Shown: piece by piece, positions 43,775 through 53,284 of the stretch
Position numbering within the stretch: position 1 is the stretch's first letter
Layout: each line of letters opens with the position of its first letter
Assembly (NCBI RefSeq): GCF_014837155.1
Contig: NZ_JACYHA010000002.1
Coordinates: 62,001 to 126,000, forward strand
Reading direction: 5' to 3'
DNA: 64,000 nt
Origin: Litchfieldia stipae
Lineage (GTDB): Bacteria > Bacillota > Bacilli > Bacillales > Bacillaceae_L
Program-made: the position numbers and the translations under genes
Notes under the pieces: model-generated
The model's input: the letters and a program-made list of their open reading frames with translations, nothing else
What the model was told of the DNA's origin: nothing
Database searches by the model: none

Positions 43775-45715
43775 CTAGCGTTTCTCATTTATCCATACGA
43801 TCATTTCTCCTGCCTCGCGATTGCACCATGCATAGTAAGGTATTGCTTTAAAAGTGACTGGAGTTGTTTGGGTAGAAGTAGGTTTATATAAGTAGTTGGA
43901 CCAGTCATCCTCCACAATCCTCTCGCATTTACCTGTTAGCGTCATTACACCATCAAGCAAGTCTTCAACAAATTCTGCTTGTAGTTCGGCATCCTGTGGC
44001 AAAAGTAAACCGTGGAGGTTCTTACCATTATCCACTTCTTCAAGGCAATAAACAATTGGTCCTCTTTGTAGAGCTACCTTTCCTATGTTTTGTCGAACTT
44101 GTGGATTTGATTGTATACGCCAGGTAATCATTGGGAACGACAGATCGACTTGATCGTTTTCTCTCCACGTCCGCTGAATGTATGCATATCCATTTTTAGT
44201 AACTGGTTCATGGTCTATTATTTCCCCATTTACTTTTATAATGGTACCCTTCGCCCAACCAGGTATGCGAACGGCTAATGTAAATGTTTGATCCATTTCA
44301 GGAGTAACTTGGATGGATACATTCCCATCCCAAGGATATTCTGTTTTTTGGATAAGTTTTACTGGCTTTCCTTCTACCTCTACTGTTGTTTCATTGCCCA
44401 TATATAAATGAACAAACAGTTCTTTTTCTTTTTGAGAATAGATATAATGACCAATTGAAGCAATTAACCTCGCTAAGTTTGGTGGACAGCATGCACATCC
44501 AAACCACGGCTGACGAACTGATTTGACATGCTTTTTATCATTTCGTTTTGCGCTTGCTTCAGGTAAAACCTCAAGAGGATTGACATAAAAGAATTTCTTT
44601 CCATCTAAATCCATTCCGCTAATAGTCCCATTATATAACGCAGTTTCCATAACATCTGCATATTTACTATTTGCTTCGAGGTTAAGCATACGATTTGCCC
44701 AGAAAACTAAAGCAATCGAAGCGCAAGTTTCGGTATATGACAAATCATTTGGTAGATCATAATCAAACGAGAAAGCTTCTCCGAATACCATCGAACCAAT
44801 TCCACCGGTAATATACATTTGCTTCTTAGTCACATTTTCCCACAGTGTTTCACAAGCTTTTTTCAAGCCTTCGTCTCCAGTTTTTTCGGCCAAATCAGCC
44901 ATTGCTGTATACATATATGTAGCTCTAACTGCATGACCGACTGCGTATTTTTGATCTCGAACTGGTTGATGAGCTTGGTGGTAAGCATAGTCATCGTTAA
45001 ACCAGAATGGTCGTTCATCTCCTCTTTTCTTCTTTTCAATATCAAAATAATGTGGCTGATTACCACGTTCATCGATAAAGTACTTACTTAAATTCAAGTA
45101 CTTTTCATTATTGGTAGCTTCGTATAATTTAATAAGAGCTAATTCGATTTCTTGATGACCTGGATAACCTTGTAATTTTGTTTTGCCACTCCCAAATATC
45201 GTATCTATATAATCAGCATATCGTGACATAATGTCTAGGAACTCTCTTTTTCCAGTTGCGTGAAAGTATGCTACTGCAGCTTCTATTAAATGTCCAGCAC
45301 AATAGAGTTCATGATTATCACGTACATTCGTCCAACGTTTATTTGGTTCCTTCACCGTATAATACGTATTTAGATAACCGTCATCTCCTTGTGCTCTACC
45401 TAAGAGGGCAATTACTTCATCTGCTGTTTTCTCTAGCTCAGGATCTGGATGATTTTCTAGACTGAAAGCCACTGCCTCTAACCATTTAGCAACATCACTA
45501 TCCTGAAACACCATTCCATAATATTCTCCTTCAGCTTCCCCTGCTGCAATTTTAAAATTCTTTATCGCATGGCTAGGTGAAGCTCCAGGAATATTATCGT
45601 TTAGAGCATCCCATTGATAGGGGATCACTTGATCTCGGACAACTTTTAAATAATGTCCCCAAAATTTATCTGTGATTTGAACATTATTTTTATGATTTTC
45701 AATCGTTTTTTTCAT
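43775..45715 (-). CDS. Glycoside hydrolase family 127 (beta-L-arabinofuranosidase-like)
   Basis: A 646-residue GH127 (DUF1680) enzyme. The zinc/catalytic residues correspond to those of HypBA1: Glu329 and Cys331 in TETCAS, and Cys409-Cys410 in WFGCACCPPN. GH127 members release L-arabinofuranose from arabino-oligosaccharides of plant glycoproteins; some act on other sugars. No signal peptide, so it works on imported oligosaccharide. It lies next to an AraC regulator and ABC sugar importer genes that likely supply the substrate. Start behind GGAGG. Confidence 0.9.
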   Translation of the reverse strand: MKKTIENHKNNVQITDKFWGHYLKVVRDQVIPYQWDALNDNIPGASPSHAIKNFKIAAGEAEGEYYGMVFQDSDVAKWLEAVAFSLENHPDPELEKTADEVIALLGRAQGDDGYLNTYYTVKEPNKRWTNVRDNHELYCAGHLIEAAVAYFHATGKREFLDIMSRYADYIDTIFGSGKTKLQGYPGHQEIELALIKLYEATNNEKYLNLSKYFIDERGNQPHYFDIEKKKRGDERPFWFNDDYAYHQAHQPVRDQKYAVGHAVRATYMYTAMADLAEKTGDEGLKKACETLWENVTKKQMYITGGIGSMVFGEAFSFDYDLPNDLSYTETCASIALVFWANRMLNLEANSKYADVMETALYNGTISGMDLDGKKFFYVNPLEVLPEASAKRNDKKHVKSVRQPWFGCACCPPNLARLIASIGHYIYSQKEKELFVHLYMGNETTVEVEGKPVKLIQKTEYPWDGNVSIQVTPEMDQTFTLAVRIPGWAKGTIIKVNGEIIDHEPVTKNGYAYIQRTWRENDQVDLSFPMITWRIQSNPQVRQNIGKVALQRGPIVYCLEEVDNGKNLHGLLLPQDAELQAEFVEDLLDGVMTLTGKCERIVEDDWSNYLYKPTSTQTTPVTFKAIPYYAWCNREAGEMIVWINEKR

Positions 45716-45740
45716 CTGTACATTCCTCCAACAATTAAGT

Positions 45741-45762
45741 ATTAGGTGGACAAAAATGACTT
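45741..45762. promoter_or_regulatory. Shared motif upstream of GH127 (candidate AraC-type site)
   Basis: A 22-bp stretch, ATTAGGTGGAC then AAAAATGACTT, that matches 20 of 22 bases at 50223-50244 upstream of the binding-protein gene. It lies 26-47 bases before the GH127 start codon. Confidence 0.4.
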
Positions 45763-45881
45763 TTGTATGGCTCTCTTCTATTCTTCGGTTCTCGTTTGTT
45801 CATCACCTCCCTATAGTTCGAGTAGAATAATAGTTTATTAGAATGTAGTCTCAGAGTACTTGTTTCGATATTCTTTACTAA

Positions 45882-45894
45882 TGAAGCGTTTTCA
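45882..45894. promoter_or_regulatory. cre-like site between GH127 and araC
   Basis: TGAAGCGTTTTCA resembles the catabolite response element but is one base short of the 14-bp consensus. It lies in the 274-bp divergent region 45716-45989, which otherwise holds the shared motif at 45741-45762. Confidence 0.3.
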
Positions 45895-45989
45895 TTATTT
45901 GTAAAGGATTTATAGGTTAAACATAGAATAATAATATTAAGATCTTCCTTCTATAAGCAGCAATCCAATTAAAAAGGTGGGACTGATGG

Positions 45990-46886
45990 GTGAACAAATT
46001 TCTTAAGACGAAAATTCTTAGGCCAATTGAATTTATCTCAGGAGGACAATTTATTTCAGAAACACCATGGATCCATACGAAAAGGACAATCGATAGCTTT
46101 GAATTGATTATAGGCTTTAACAAGACTCTTTATATTGAGCAAAAACAGATGAAATATGAAGTGAATCCTGGTGATATTCTTCTTCTTCTCCCACATCACG
46201 AGCATCACGGATATAAAATGTGTGAAGAGGATATCTCCTTTTATTGGTTACATTTCTATTGTTCAGACGATTACTTGATTATTGATGACGAGACAATGAA
46301 TGATGAAATTGCAAGACTTCGTACAAATCCGAATTATTATAAGTCTAATACCAATATTTATCTTCCGAACTTTTTCACGCCGGGAAGTATAGATCGAATT
46401 AATATCATGTTTCATCAGCTTTTGCATGTTTATAGATCAAATTATTATACATACCACAGCGGCCATTATTTAGTTACTTCTCTCTTAATTGAAATAACAG
46501 AGCAACTTATTGCTAATTTTAACTTTCTGCAATCATCAACAAATGGTAATACAAATATTAATAAAATCATGGAATGGATTAGAATACATTCCTTAGGTAA
46601 TATAACAGTCACTGATATTTCCGATAAATTTAATTATAATCGGGAATATTTATCTCGATCTTTCAAGAAACATACGGGTATGACCATCACAGAATATATA
46701 CATTTACTGAAATTATCGAAAGCGAAAGACTACCTATCTAGTACTAATTGCAGCATTAAGGAAATTGCCTATAATGTTGGCATCCAGGATGAAAAGTACT
46801 TTATGAAATTATTTAAGAAATATGAAAAAATGACCCCTACTGAATACCGTGAATCCTATTTTAGAATTAAAATGAACAAGCAATAG
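45990..46886 (+). CDS. AraC family transcriptional regulator
   Basis: A 298-residue regulator with an N-terminal cupin-like sugar-binding region (about residues 20-110, YEVNPGDILLLLPHHEHHGY) and a C-terminal AraC DNA-binding domain with two helix-turn-helices (about 195-295, NITVTDISDKFNYNREYLSR and CSIKEIAYNVGIQDEKYFMK). GTG start behind AAGGTGG. It is divergent from GH127 and convergent with the permease genes, with 3 bases between the stops. Likely activates the enzyme and importer genes in response to the imported sugar. Confidence 0.9.
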   Translation: MNKFLKTKILRPIEFISGGQFISETPWIHTKRTIDSFELIIGFNKTLYIEQKQMKYEVNPGDILLLLPHHEHHGYKMCEEDISFYWLHFYCSDDYLIIDDETMNDEIARLRTNPNYYKSNTNIYLPNFFTPGSIDRINIMFHQLLHVYRSNYYTYHSGHYLVTSLLIEITEQLIANFNFLQSSTNGNTNINKIMEWIRIHSLGNITVTDISDKFNYNREYLSRSFKKHTGMTITEYIHLLKLSKAKDYLSSTNCSIKEIAYNVGIQDEKYFMKLFKKYEKMTPTEYRESYFRIKMNKQ

Positions 46887-46889
46887 GAC

Positions 46890-47801
46890 TTACTCACCCT
46901 TTAAACCTGACAATGTCACTCCTTTTATAAATGCATCCTGTGCAAGCAAAAAGATAATGATAACGGGTAGCACACTAATAACTGTTCCCGCCATTAATAC
47001 TGGCCAATCGGTGGCATACATCCCCTGCATCGAAGCTAACCCTAATGGAAGAGTCATTTTACTTTGGGTATTAATATAAACCAATGGACTAAAGAAATCA
47101 TTCCAGGTTCCCATGAAAACAAAAATACCTAATGTTGCCATCGCTGGCTTTGTTAATGGCAAGAATATTCTCCAATAGATCCCAAAAGGTGTACATCCAT
47201 CTATTCTTGCAGCTTCTTCTAGTGACTTCGGGATAGTTAAGAAGAATTGTCTCATTAAAAATGTACCAAATGCACTGACTAAACCAGGGAGAATTAGGGC
47301 CCAGTGTGTGTCCACTAAACCATAAAAACGCATGATGACAAAGTTCGGTATCATTGTTACCTGTAAGGGAATCATCAATGTAGCAAGATAAAGTCCAAAC
47401 AACAAATCTCTTCCCTTAAATTGCAATCGTGCAAATACAAACCCAGCCATAGAGCTTGTAACTAATTGTGAAAAAACGACAATGCTGGTGACTTTTACAC
47501 TGTTAAGAAAGTATTGCATAAAGGGAAACCGATCAGAAATTTTTAAATAATTGTCCCATCTAATTTCCTCTCCAAATAAGGTTGGTGGAAAAATAAAAAC
47601 TTCACTTAAATCCTTTAAAGAGGTACTTACCATCCATACAAAAGGAAATAGCATGGTAATCGCACCTAAACTAAGAAACAGGTGGGCAAGTAAATTCCGA
47701 TAATTCACACGTTTTTTATTTGGACTTACATTATTGTTCGTTTCTAATTTAGAAAGTCCTTCATTTAAAAACTCTTTTTGATTTAATGTAGGCTTACTCA
47801 A
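46890..47801 (-). CDS. ABC sugar transporter permease (MalG type)
   Basis: A 303-residue carbohydrate permease with six helices and the cytoplasmic EAA loop EEAARIDGCTPFGIYWRIFL near residues 205-225. The N-terminal 35 residues are a polar tail. TTG start behind GGGGGAGTATGA. It is the last gene of binding protein-permease-permease. No ATPase gene lies here, as in many Bacillus CUT1 systems that share an MsmX-like ATPase encoded elsewhere. Confidence 0.9.
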   Translation of the reverse strand: MSKPTLNQKEFLNEGLSKLETNNNVSPNKKRVNYRNLLAHLFLSLGAITMLFPFVWMVSTSLKDLSEVFIFPPTLFGEEIRWDNYLKISDRFPFMQYFLNSVKVTSIVVFSQLVTSSMAGFVFARLQFKGRDLLFGLYLATLMIPLQVTMIPNFVIMRFYGLVDTHWALILPGLVSAFGTFLMRQFFLTIPKSLEEAARIDGCTPFGIYWRIFLPLTKPAMATLGIFVFMGTWNDFFSPLVYINTQSKMTLPLGLASMQGMYATDWPVLMAGTVISVLPVIIIFLLAQDAFIKGVTLSGLKGE

Positions 47802-47819
47802 TCATACTCCCCCCTCTAT

Positions 47820-48698
47820 TTAAATTTCTCTTTTCTTTTGTAATGAAAATTGGATTAATGTGAAGGTAAGGACTAGGAAAAATAATATATATGCCATCGC
47901 ACTTGCATATCCCATTTGAAAATATTCAAATCCATTTTGATATAAGTAGTGAACAAGGACTGATGTTGAACGTGCTGGTCCCCCTTGAGTTAATAAGAAC
48001 ACTGCATCAAATACTTGGAAAGAACCGATTATTGCCATCACTGTCACAAAGAATGTAGTTGGCCTTAATAAAGGAACAGTAATAAAGATGAATTTCTTAA
48101 ACCAGGTTGCACCATCAATGTCAGCTGCTTCATAATAGCTCTCAGAGATCCCTTGAATCCCAGCTAAGAATATAAGCATATTAAAGCCTAATCCCTTCCA
48201 AATACTTGTAATCATGACAGCTGGCATCGCCCATTTTGTATCACTTAACCAGCTGGGACCATCAATGCCAACAAGACTCAATAGAAAATTCAGTAATCCA
48301 TACTCAGGGTTATAGATCCACTGCCAAATTACTGCAACTGCAACCATGGAAGAAATAACAGGAAGGAAATAAGCAGCTCTATAAAACTTGATAAAGCGAA
48401 TTTTCTGGTTTAGAGCAACGGCAAGAAAAAGTGAGATAATAATCCCTACTGGGACCGTCACTACAGTAAAATAAAGTGTATTCCATAATACCTTTCGAAA
48501 GGTCTCGTCTTTAAATAGATTTATATAATTTTCAAATCCAACCCACTGAATACTAGTTAGCAAGTCCCAAGCTGTAAAACTTAATAAGAAAGATGCCACA
48601 ACCGGGAAAAGAACAAAGACAAAAAAACCAAGAATACTAGGTAGTAGTAATATAAATGCCCATGTACTGTCCTTATGAAATAGTGCATTCATCTTCAA
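47820..48698 (-). CDS. ABC sugar transporter permease (MalF type)
   Basis: A 292-residue CUT1 permease, six helices, EAA loop ESYYEAADIDGATWFKKFIF at about residues 190-210. TTG start behind AAAGGGGGA. It pairs with the MalG-type permease 18 bases downstream and with the solute-binding protein gene upstream. Confidence 0.9.
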   Translation of the reverse strand: MKMNALFHKDSTWAFILLLPSILGFFVFVLFPVVASFLLSFTAWDLLTSIQWVGFENYINLFKDETFRKVLWNTLYFTVVTVPVGIIISLFLAVALNQKIRFIKFYRAAYFLPVISSMVAVAVIWQWIYNPEYGLLNFLLSLVGIDGPSWLSDTKWAMPAVMITSIWKGLGFNMLIFLAGIQGISESYYEAADIDGATWFKKFIFITVPLLRPTTFFVTVMAIIGSFQVFDAVFLLTQGGPARSTSVLVHYLYQNGFEYFQMGYASAMAYILFFLVLTFTLIQFSLQKKREI

Positions 48699-48813
48699 GC
48701 CGAGTCCCCCTTTTTCATTTACTACAGAAAAGACACTATGTAGTAGAACAATGGGTTGAATAGAGACTAAAGTGTGAGACCAGTAGCCTCTAATTCAACA
48801 CCAAGTGAAGTCA

Positions 48814-50118
48814 TTATTTTGAAAACTCGTCATTCACCCTTCGCTCAATATTCGTTAGTATCGTATCAGAAGGCTGACCGTCGTACCAAAATTTGTCTAA
48901 TTCTTCAATCATAATGTCATCAATTTGATTCAATTTGTTGATGGCAAAAGGATCAACCGCTGCATTTTGGAAATATGGAACTAACTCTTTAAAACCTTCG
49001 GGATGAACATCTTCATTAAACCACTGTGCAATTCCTTCCTCAGAATAGAGCGATAACCTATTTGGCATCCATAGCCCTTCGCTAATTAAATCCGTTTGAT
49101 ATTCTTCTGAAGATAAGAATTTAATAAATTCCCACGCTTCTTCAGGATGCTTTGTACTTACAGAGGCTGCATGAAGATGTGCTTGACCTGTTGTTTGGGC
49201 TTTTTCAAATTTTGGTAGTGCAGCAACTCCAACTGGAAAATCCATTTGTGCTAATTGCTGAAGAGCCCATGACCCATCAATTAACATTCCAATTTTCCCT
49301 GTTTGAAGCATCTGTGAAGCACTCATCCCTGATTCCTCTAATAACTTTGCTTCTGGACTATATCCATTATTCTTTAAGGTTAAAATCGATTCTAATACCT
49401 CATTTGCTTCAGTTGAGTTCATCGTAGTAGCCGAGAAGTCTTCGTTAAAGATTGACCCATCATTTTCTAATATCGCAGCGATCGTGTTTGCGAAGGTTTC
49501 AAAACCATAAGTACCAAATTGAGATGTTTTGTTTCCATCCTTCACTGTTAATTTTTCTGCAGCTTCAGAAAATTCCTCCCATGTCCAGGCTTCTTCTGGA
49601 TTGCTTGGTGGATACGCAACTCCCGCTTCATCAAATAGCTCTTTGTTATAATATAGAACAGGTGACACAGTACAACTACTGACACCATAAATCTTCCCGT
49701 CAATTTCCATGATTTCACCTGATGAAGGAATAAAGTCATTAATACTTAATTCATTATTAAAGTAAGTCGTTAAATCTAATAGAACATTACGTTCTTGAAA
49801 TGAGCGATAGTCACTAGCATTAATAAAGAAAACATCTGGTGCAGCAGCTCCGGCCATCATTGTCAATAATTTTGAAGCATATTGATCTCCTGGGACTGGT
49901 GTATATTCAATCTTAATATTCGGATGAGTAGCTTCAAATTTTTCAATCCCCTTTTTAACACTTTCAGTCTCTAATGGACTCGCTTCCCACCCCATAAATT
50001 TAAGCGTCACGATTCCATCCTTATTTCCCTCTGACGTGCTTTCTTTTGCTTGACAGCCTGATAGGACAACCGAAATAGCAATTGCCAACATAAGAAAAAT
50101 GGTTACTCCCTTTTTCAA
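48814..50118 (-). CDS. ABC sugar-binding lipoprotein
   Basis: A 434-residue extracellular solute-binding protein (family 1). The signal peptide ends in the lipobox VLSGC (Cys22). Family stretches include FEATHPNIKIEYTPVPGDQY, FFINASDYRSFQERNVLLDL and KIGMLIDGSWALQQ. It should capture an oligosaccharide, probably arabinose-containing given GH127 nearby. TTG start behind GGAGGTATTTTA. A promoter, a tandem motif and a cre-like site lie upstream. Confidence 0.92.
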   Translation of the reverse strand: MKKGVTIFLMLAIAISVVLSGCQAKESTSEGNKDGIVTLKFMGWEASPLETESVKKGIEKFEATHPNIKIEYTPVPGDQYASKLLTMMAGAAAPDVFFINASDYRSFQERNVLLDLTTYFNNELSINDFIPSSGEIMEIDGKIYGVSSCTVSPVLYYNKELFDEAGVAYPPSNPEEAWTWEEFSEAAEKLTVKDGNKTSQFGTYGFETFANTIAAILENDGSIFNEDFSATTMNSTEANEVLESILTLKNNGYSPEAKLLEESGMSASQMLQTGKIGMLIDGSWALQQLAQMDFPVGVAALPKFEKAQTTGQAHLHAASVSTKHPEEAWEFIKFLSSEEYQTDLISEGLWMPNRLSLYSEEGIAQWFNEDVHPEGFKELVPYFQNAAVDPFAINKLNQIDDIMIEELDKFWYDGQPSDTILTNIERRVNDEFSK

Positions 50119-50156
50119 ATAAAATACCTCCCTTTATCCCTTTTTAAAACAAATAA

Positions 50157-50170
50157 TGAAAGCGCTTTAT
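50157..50170. promoter_or_regulatory. cre-like site at the ABC operon promoter
   Basis: TGAAAGCGCTTTAT matches the catabolite response element consensus except at the last two bases. It lies just downstream of the -10 box, near the expected transcription start, a usual place for CcpA repression. Confidence 0.5.
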
Positions 50171-50178
50171 TAATATTT

Positions 50179-50206
50179 ATATTAACACCTCAAGCTAATC
50201 TTGTAA
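50179..50206 (-). promoter_or_regulatory. Probable promoter of the ABC sugar operon
   Basis: Minus strand TTACAA (50201-50206), 16-base spacer, TAATAT (50179-50184). The weak -35 abuts the tandem motif at 50204-50244, as expected for an activator-dependent promoter. Confidence 0.5.
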
Positions 50207-50244
50207 GTGGACATAAAAAAACAATAGGTGTACAAAAATGACTT
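50204..50244. promoter_or_regulatory. Tandem motif upstream of the ABC operon (candidate AraC-type sites)
   Basis: Two direct repeats with TAGGTGTACAAAAAT (from 50225) and TAAGTGGACATAAAA (from 50204), 21 bases apart, 11 of 15 identical. The first is almost identical to 45741-45762 before GH127. Two helical turns of spacing and contact with the -35 fit an AraC activator. Confidence 0.45.
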
Positions 50245-50262
50245 CTCCTAAAATCGAGAATA

Positions 50263-50296
50263 AGAAAAAGCTAAAAGCAATTTCTGCTTTTAGCTT
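50263..50296 (-). terminator. Terminator overlapping the stop of the sensor GGDEF-EAL gene
   Basis: Perfect arms AAGCTAAAAGCA (50268-50279) and TGCTTTTAGCTT (50285-50296), with a T-run on the minus strand. Confidence 0.8.
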
Positions 50297-52824
50297 GTAG
50301 AATTAATATATCGTTGTTTAAATTCTTCTTTCATTAATGGTTTATCAAATAAATAACCTTGCATCACATGACATCCATTATTTAATAGATACTGTTTTTG
50401 ATGCTCAAATTCTACTCCTTCGGCAATGATTCCTAATTTTAAACTTCTTGCTAAATGAATAATTGCATCAGAAATCTCAGTGTTTTGTCCCTTTTTATCA
50501 ATTCCTTTTATAAAGGATTGATCTATTTTTAAATAATTGAGTGGCAATTTTTGCAAATAACTTAATGAAGAATATCCAGTTCCAAAATCATCAATTGAGA
50601 TGGCTACGCCTAGTCTGTTCAATTCCTCCAGTGCTTCGATTGTTTCAGTCATATTATTTAATAGTGCACTCTCTGTTATTTCAATTTCAAGTAATTCAGC
50701 TGGAAAATGATGTTCATTTAATGCACTTTTAATACTATTAACTAAATATAATGAATCTAGAAATTGTACTGGAGAAACGTTCACTGAAACAGTGATTTTA
50801 TTTTCTAGCAGCTGATTCCATTCAATAATTTGAACCATTGCCTTTTTTAATACAGATTCAAATAAAGGTTGGATTAAACCTGTTTCTTCAGCAATTTGGA
50901 TAAAATCAATTGGTGATATATAACCAAGTTCAGGATCATTCCATCTGACAAGTGATTCAACTCCTAAAAGCTTATTAGTCATAGCATTCATCTTAGGTTG
51001 GTAGAATACGTCTAATTGGTCTTCTTCTATGACTTTTCGGAGACGTGTTTCAACATGTATTCTTTCTTTAATAGAATGAGGTCCATTAGGATTGAAAATA
51101 ACTGCTTTATTCCCACCTTGTTTTTTCGCTGAATACATAGCTAAGTCAGCATTATTTATAAGTGTATGCATATCTTTAGTATGCTTAGGATAAAAACTAA
51201 TTCCACAGCTTGCCCCAATGAAAATTTCTCTCCCGGCTAATTCATAGGATTGCTTTATTTGTTGAATCATTCCTTTGACAATCTCTTCTACTTTTTCTTC
51301 ACTTATATCTTTTAGCAATATGATAAACTCATCGCCACCTTGTCTGGCGACAACACTTGAGTAGTTTGCTAAAGATTTTTTTATTCGTTCTGCAATAAGT
51401 TGAATTAACAAATCCCCTGTATTATGTCCCATCGAGTCATTAATGTGTTTAAATCGGTCAATATCCATAAAAATTACGGCGACTAACCCATTCGATGAGT
51501 CTGCTTCGTGGAACATTTTTTCTAATTTTTCTTGTATAAATCGTCGATTTGGCAAGGTAGTTAATGGGTCATGGTAGGCTTGAAACTTAATGACTTCCCG
51601 GCTATTTTTTAAGTCATCTGTATACGATTTTAATTCATTAGATAACGCATTAACATCAGATGCTAAGTGACCAAGCTCGTCTTTCCTTTTTATCTTCAGT
51701 TGATTTCCAAAATTTCCGCGGGCTATATCATTAACATGATTCACAATCTGTGCGATTGGTTTCGTAATTGAATGTGAAAAAATGAGACTTATTAATAGAA
51801 GGATCAACATAAACGTAAGTGAAGAATAGACATAATTTTCAAGTTCTTTATTTAACTGTGCTTGAATAATGTTATAGTCGTATGTGAATCCAATGACATA
51901 TGGCTCATTTGCATCAGCCTGAATAGGTACAAATGTTTTCTTTACATATTTCCCATTGATTGCTTGTGTGTAGCTTATCATCTCATTTTTGATTAAGGCT
52001 GATTGGATATAGTCAGAATCGATGTTTTCATTCTTGTAATTGTAATTTCCATACCAAATAGGTTGGTCAGATAATCGTACAAAGCTATTTCCATTTAAAT
52101 GTACAACCTCATCCTTTTTTCCAAAATTCTTGGGATTAAACACTGTTAGTTCTAATACTCCATCAAGACTATTGGTCACTTCCTGCATGACTTTTCCAGG
52201 ACCGAAACGTTCCTCGTACTCTAGAACCTCATTATCTCTCAAATAGGGATTGATGATATAATTTGTGCTTCCATCATAATAATACCCCCATTTATCTGTA
52301 TGGTCTGGATTACTTGATGCTACTTCAATTGGCCCAGACCAATAATCCGGCAAAGTCAAACCAATTCCAACATTCACTGATTTCTCGTCCATCAGCTGTT
52401 CGAAAGCATCATACCAGTAGCCCCATCCTTTTGTGGACATATTGATTTCATGAGGATCTGATGATTTCACACCAACAATATCATCAGGAGTTCTTTCTAG
52501 GAGAGTGATATGTGATACCATTAAGCTTTCTGCAAGTGATTCGAGTTGTTGATTTGTGACATCCTGATGATTTGCAGGGAGGGAATTTCTTATAGCGATG
52601 GATGCTGTTCGAAGTTCTCTTCCTATAATCTTTTCAACATATTGTGACCCCTCTTTAGCAATCTCAACTTGATATGATACTAGTTGAGCTAACAATGAAA
52701 TTTCTCGGTCATAATACTTAATTAATTGGTTTTTAGATAATATATAATGCAATGAATTGTTTCCAACTAAGATTAGAAGAACCAAAATACTAAAGAGAAT
52801 CGGTATTTTCTTTTTGATCGACAT
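50290..52824 (-). CDS. Membrane sensor HAMP-GGDEF-EAL protein
   Basis: An 844-residue receptor: TM1 about residues 7-27, a 310-residue extracytoplasmic domain of double-Cache type (GWGYWYDAFEQLMDEKSVNV, WGYYYDGSTNYIINPYLRD), TM2 about 337-357, HAMP (TKPIAQIVNHVNDIARGNFG), GGDEF (496-500) and EAL. The GGDEF motif is intact without an RxxD site. The EAL motif reads ESL but VNVSP, EITE, DDFGTGYSS and AEGVEF remain. It may bind a small ligand outside and tune c-di-GMP. Start ATG 52824 behind GGAGGC. Confidence 0.88.
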   Translation of the reverse strand: MSIKKKIPILFSILVLLILVGNNSLHYILSKNQLIKYYDREISLLAQLVSYQVEIAKEGSQYVEKIIGRELRTASIAIRNSLPANHQDVTNQQLESLAESLMVSHITLLERTPDDIVGVKSSDPHEINMSTKGWGYWYDAFEQLMDEKSVNVGIGLTLPDYWSGPIEVASSNPDHTDKWGYYYDGSTNYIINPYLRDNEVLEYEERFGPGKVMQEVTNSLDGVLELTVFNPKNFGKKDEVVHLNGNSFVRLSDQPIWYGNYNYKNENIDSDYIQSALIKNEMISYTQAINGKYVKKTFVPIQADANEPYVIGFTYDYNIIQAQLNKELENYVYSSLTFMLILLLISLIFSHSITKPIAQIVNHVNDIARGNFGNQLKIKRKDELGHLASDVNALSNELKSYTDDLKNSREVIKFQAYHDPLTTLPNRRFIQEKLEKMFHEADSSNGLVAVIFMDIDRFKHINDSMGHNTGDLLIQLIAERIKKSLANYSSVVARQGGDEFIILLKDISEEKVEEIVKGMIQQIKQSYELAGREIFIGASCGISFYPKHTKDMHTLINNADLAMYSAKKQGGNKAVIFNPNGPHSIKERIHVETRLRKVIEEDQLDVFYQPKMNAMTNKLLGVESLVRWNDPELGYISPIDFIQIAEETGLIQPLFESVLKKAMVQIIEWNQLLENKITVSVNVSPVQFLDSLYLVNSIKSALNEHHFPAELLEIEITESALLNNMTETIEALEELNRLGVAISIDDFGTGYSSLSYLQKLPLNYLKIDQSFIKGIDKKGQNTEISDAIIHLARSLKLGIIAEGVEFEHQKQYLLNNGCHVMQGYLFDKPLMKEEFKQRYINSTS

Positions 52825-53284
52825 TATAAATGCCTCCATTAAATTGACATAAAATATCCCCCAAACAGAAAGCTCTCTTAAGGGGAGTTTGAAAATTATT
52901 ATTCTAGCATAATTAATGACTAATTCGTATGGCAATTGGAACCACTTTATAAAAGATAATTAGACATAATTGGATTGGGGTACATACATGTATTGTTCAT
53001 TTGAATTAGATAAGGGCTTCAATTGATATTAACTAGAGTGTTATTGTTATAATACAGATAAATAGTTGTGGTATAACAACGATTCGTTTTCTTTTGTTTT
53101 CCTAATAAAAAAGTTAAAACTCCCTATGATTATTGAGATTGTGTGATTAGTCATTATTTGAGGACAAAACACTGTTGTAATTTAATTTTCTTCCTGTTAC
53201 AATGAAAGCGTTATATTTATTGATAATTTATAATTTTCAATCTAATGAGCGAACTAAAATGAATATTCGATTGGAGGAATCTGT
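52825..53284. other. 460-bp intergenic region, weak promoter signals
   Basis: No gene seen between the divergent sensor and oxidoreductase genes. A + strand TATAAT (53048-53053) with TTGATA 19 bases upstream may be a promoter. TGAAAGCGTTATAT at 53202-53215 is a weak cre-like match ahead of the oxidoreductase start. Confidence 0.35.

Noticed and set aside
45735-45803. A 22-codon minus-strand frame (MNKREPKNRREPYKSHF...) ahead of GH127, with GGAGG before it, as a leader peptide
   Set aside because: The GGAGG is only 2 bases from the ATG, too close for normal initiation, and the frame is mostly the shared regulatory motif.
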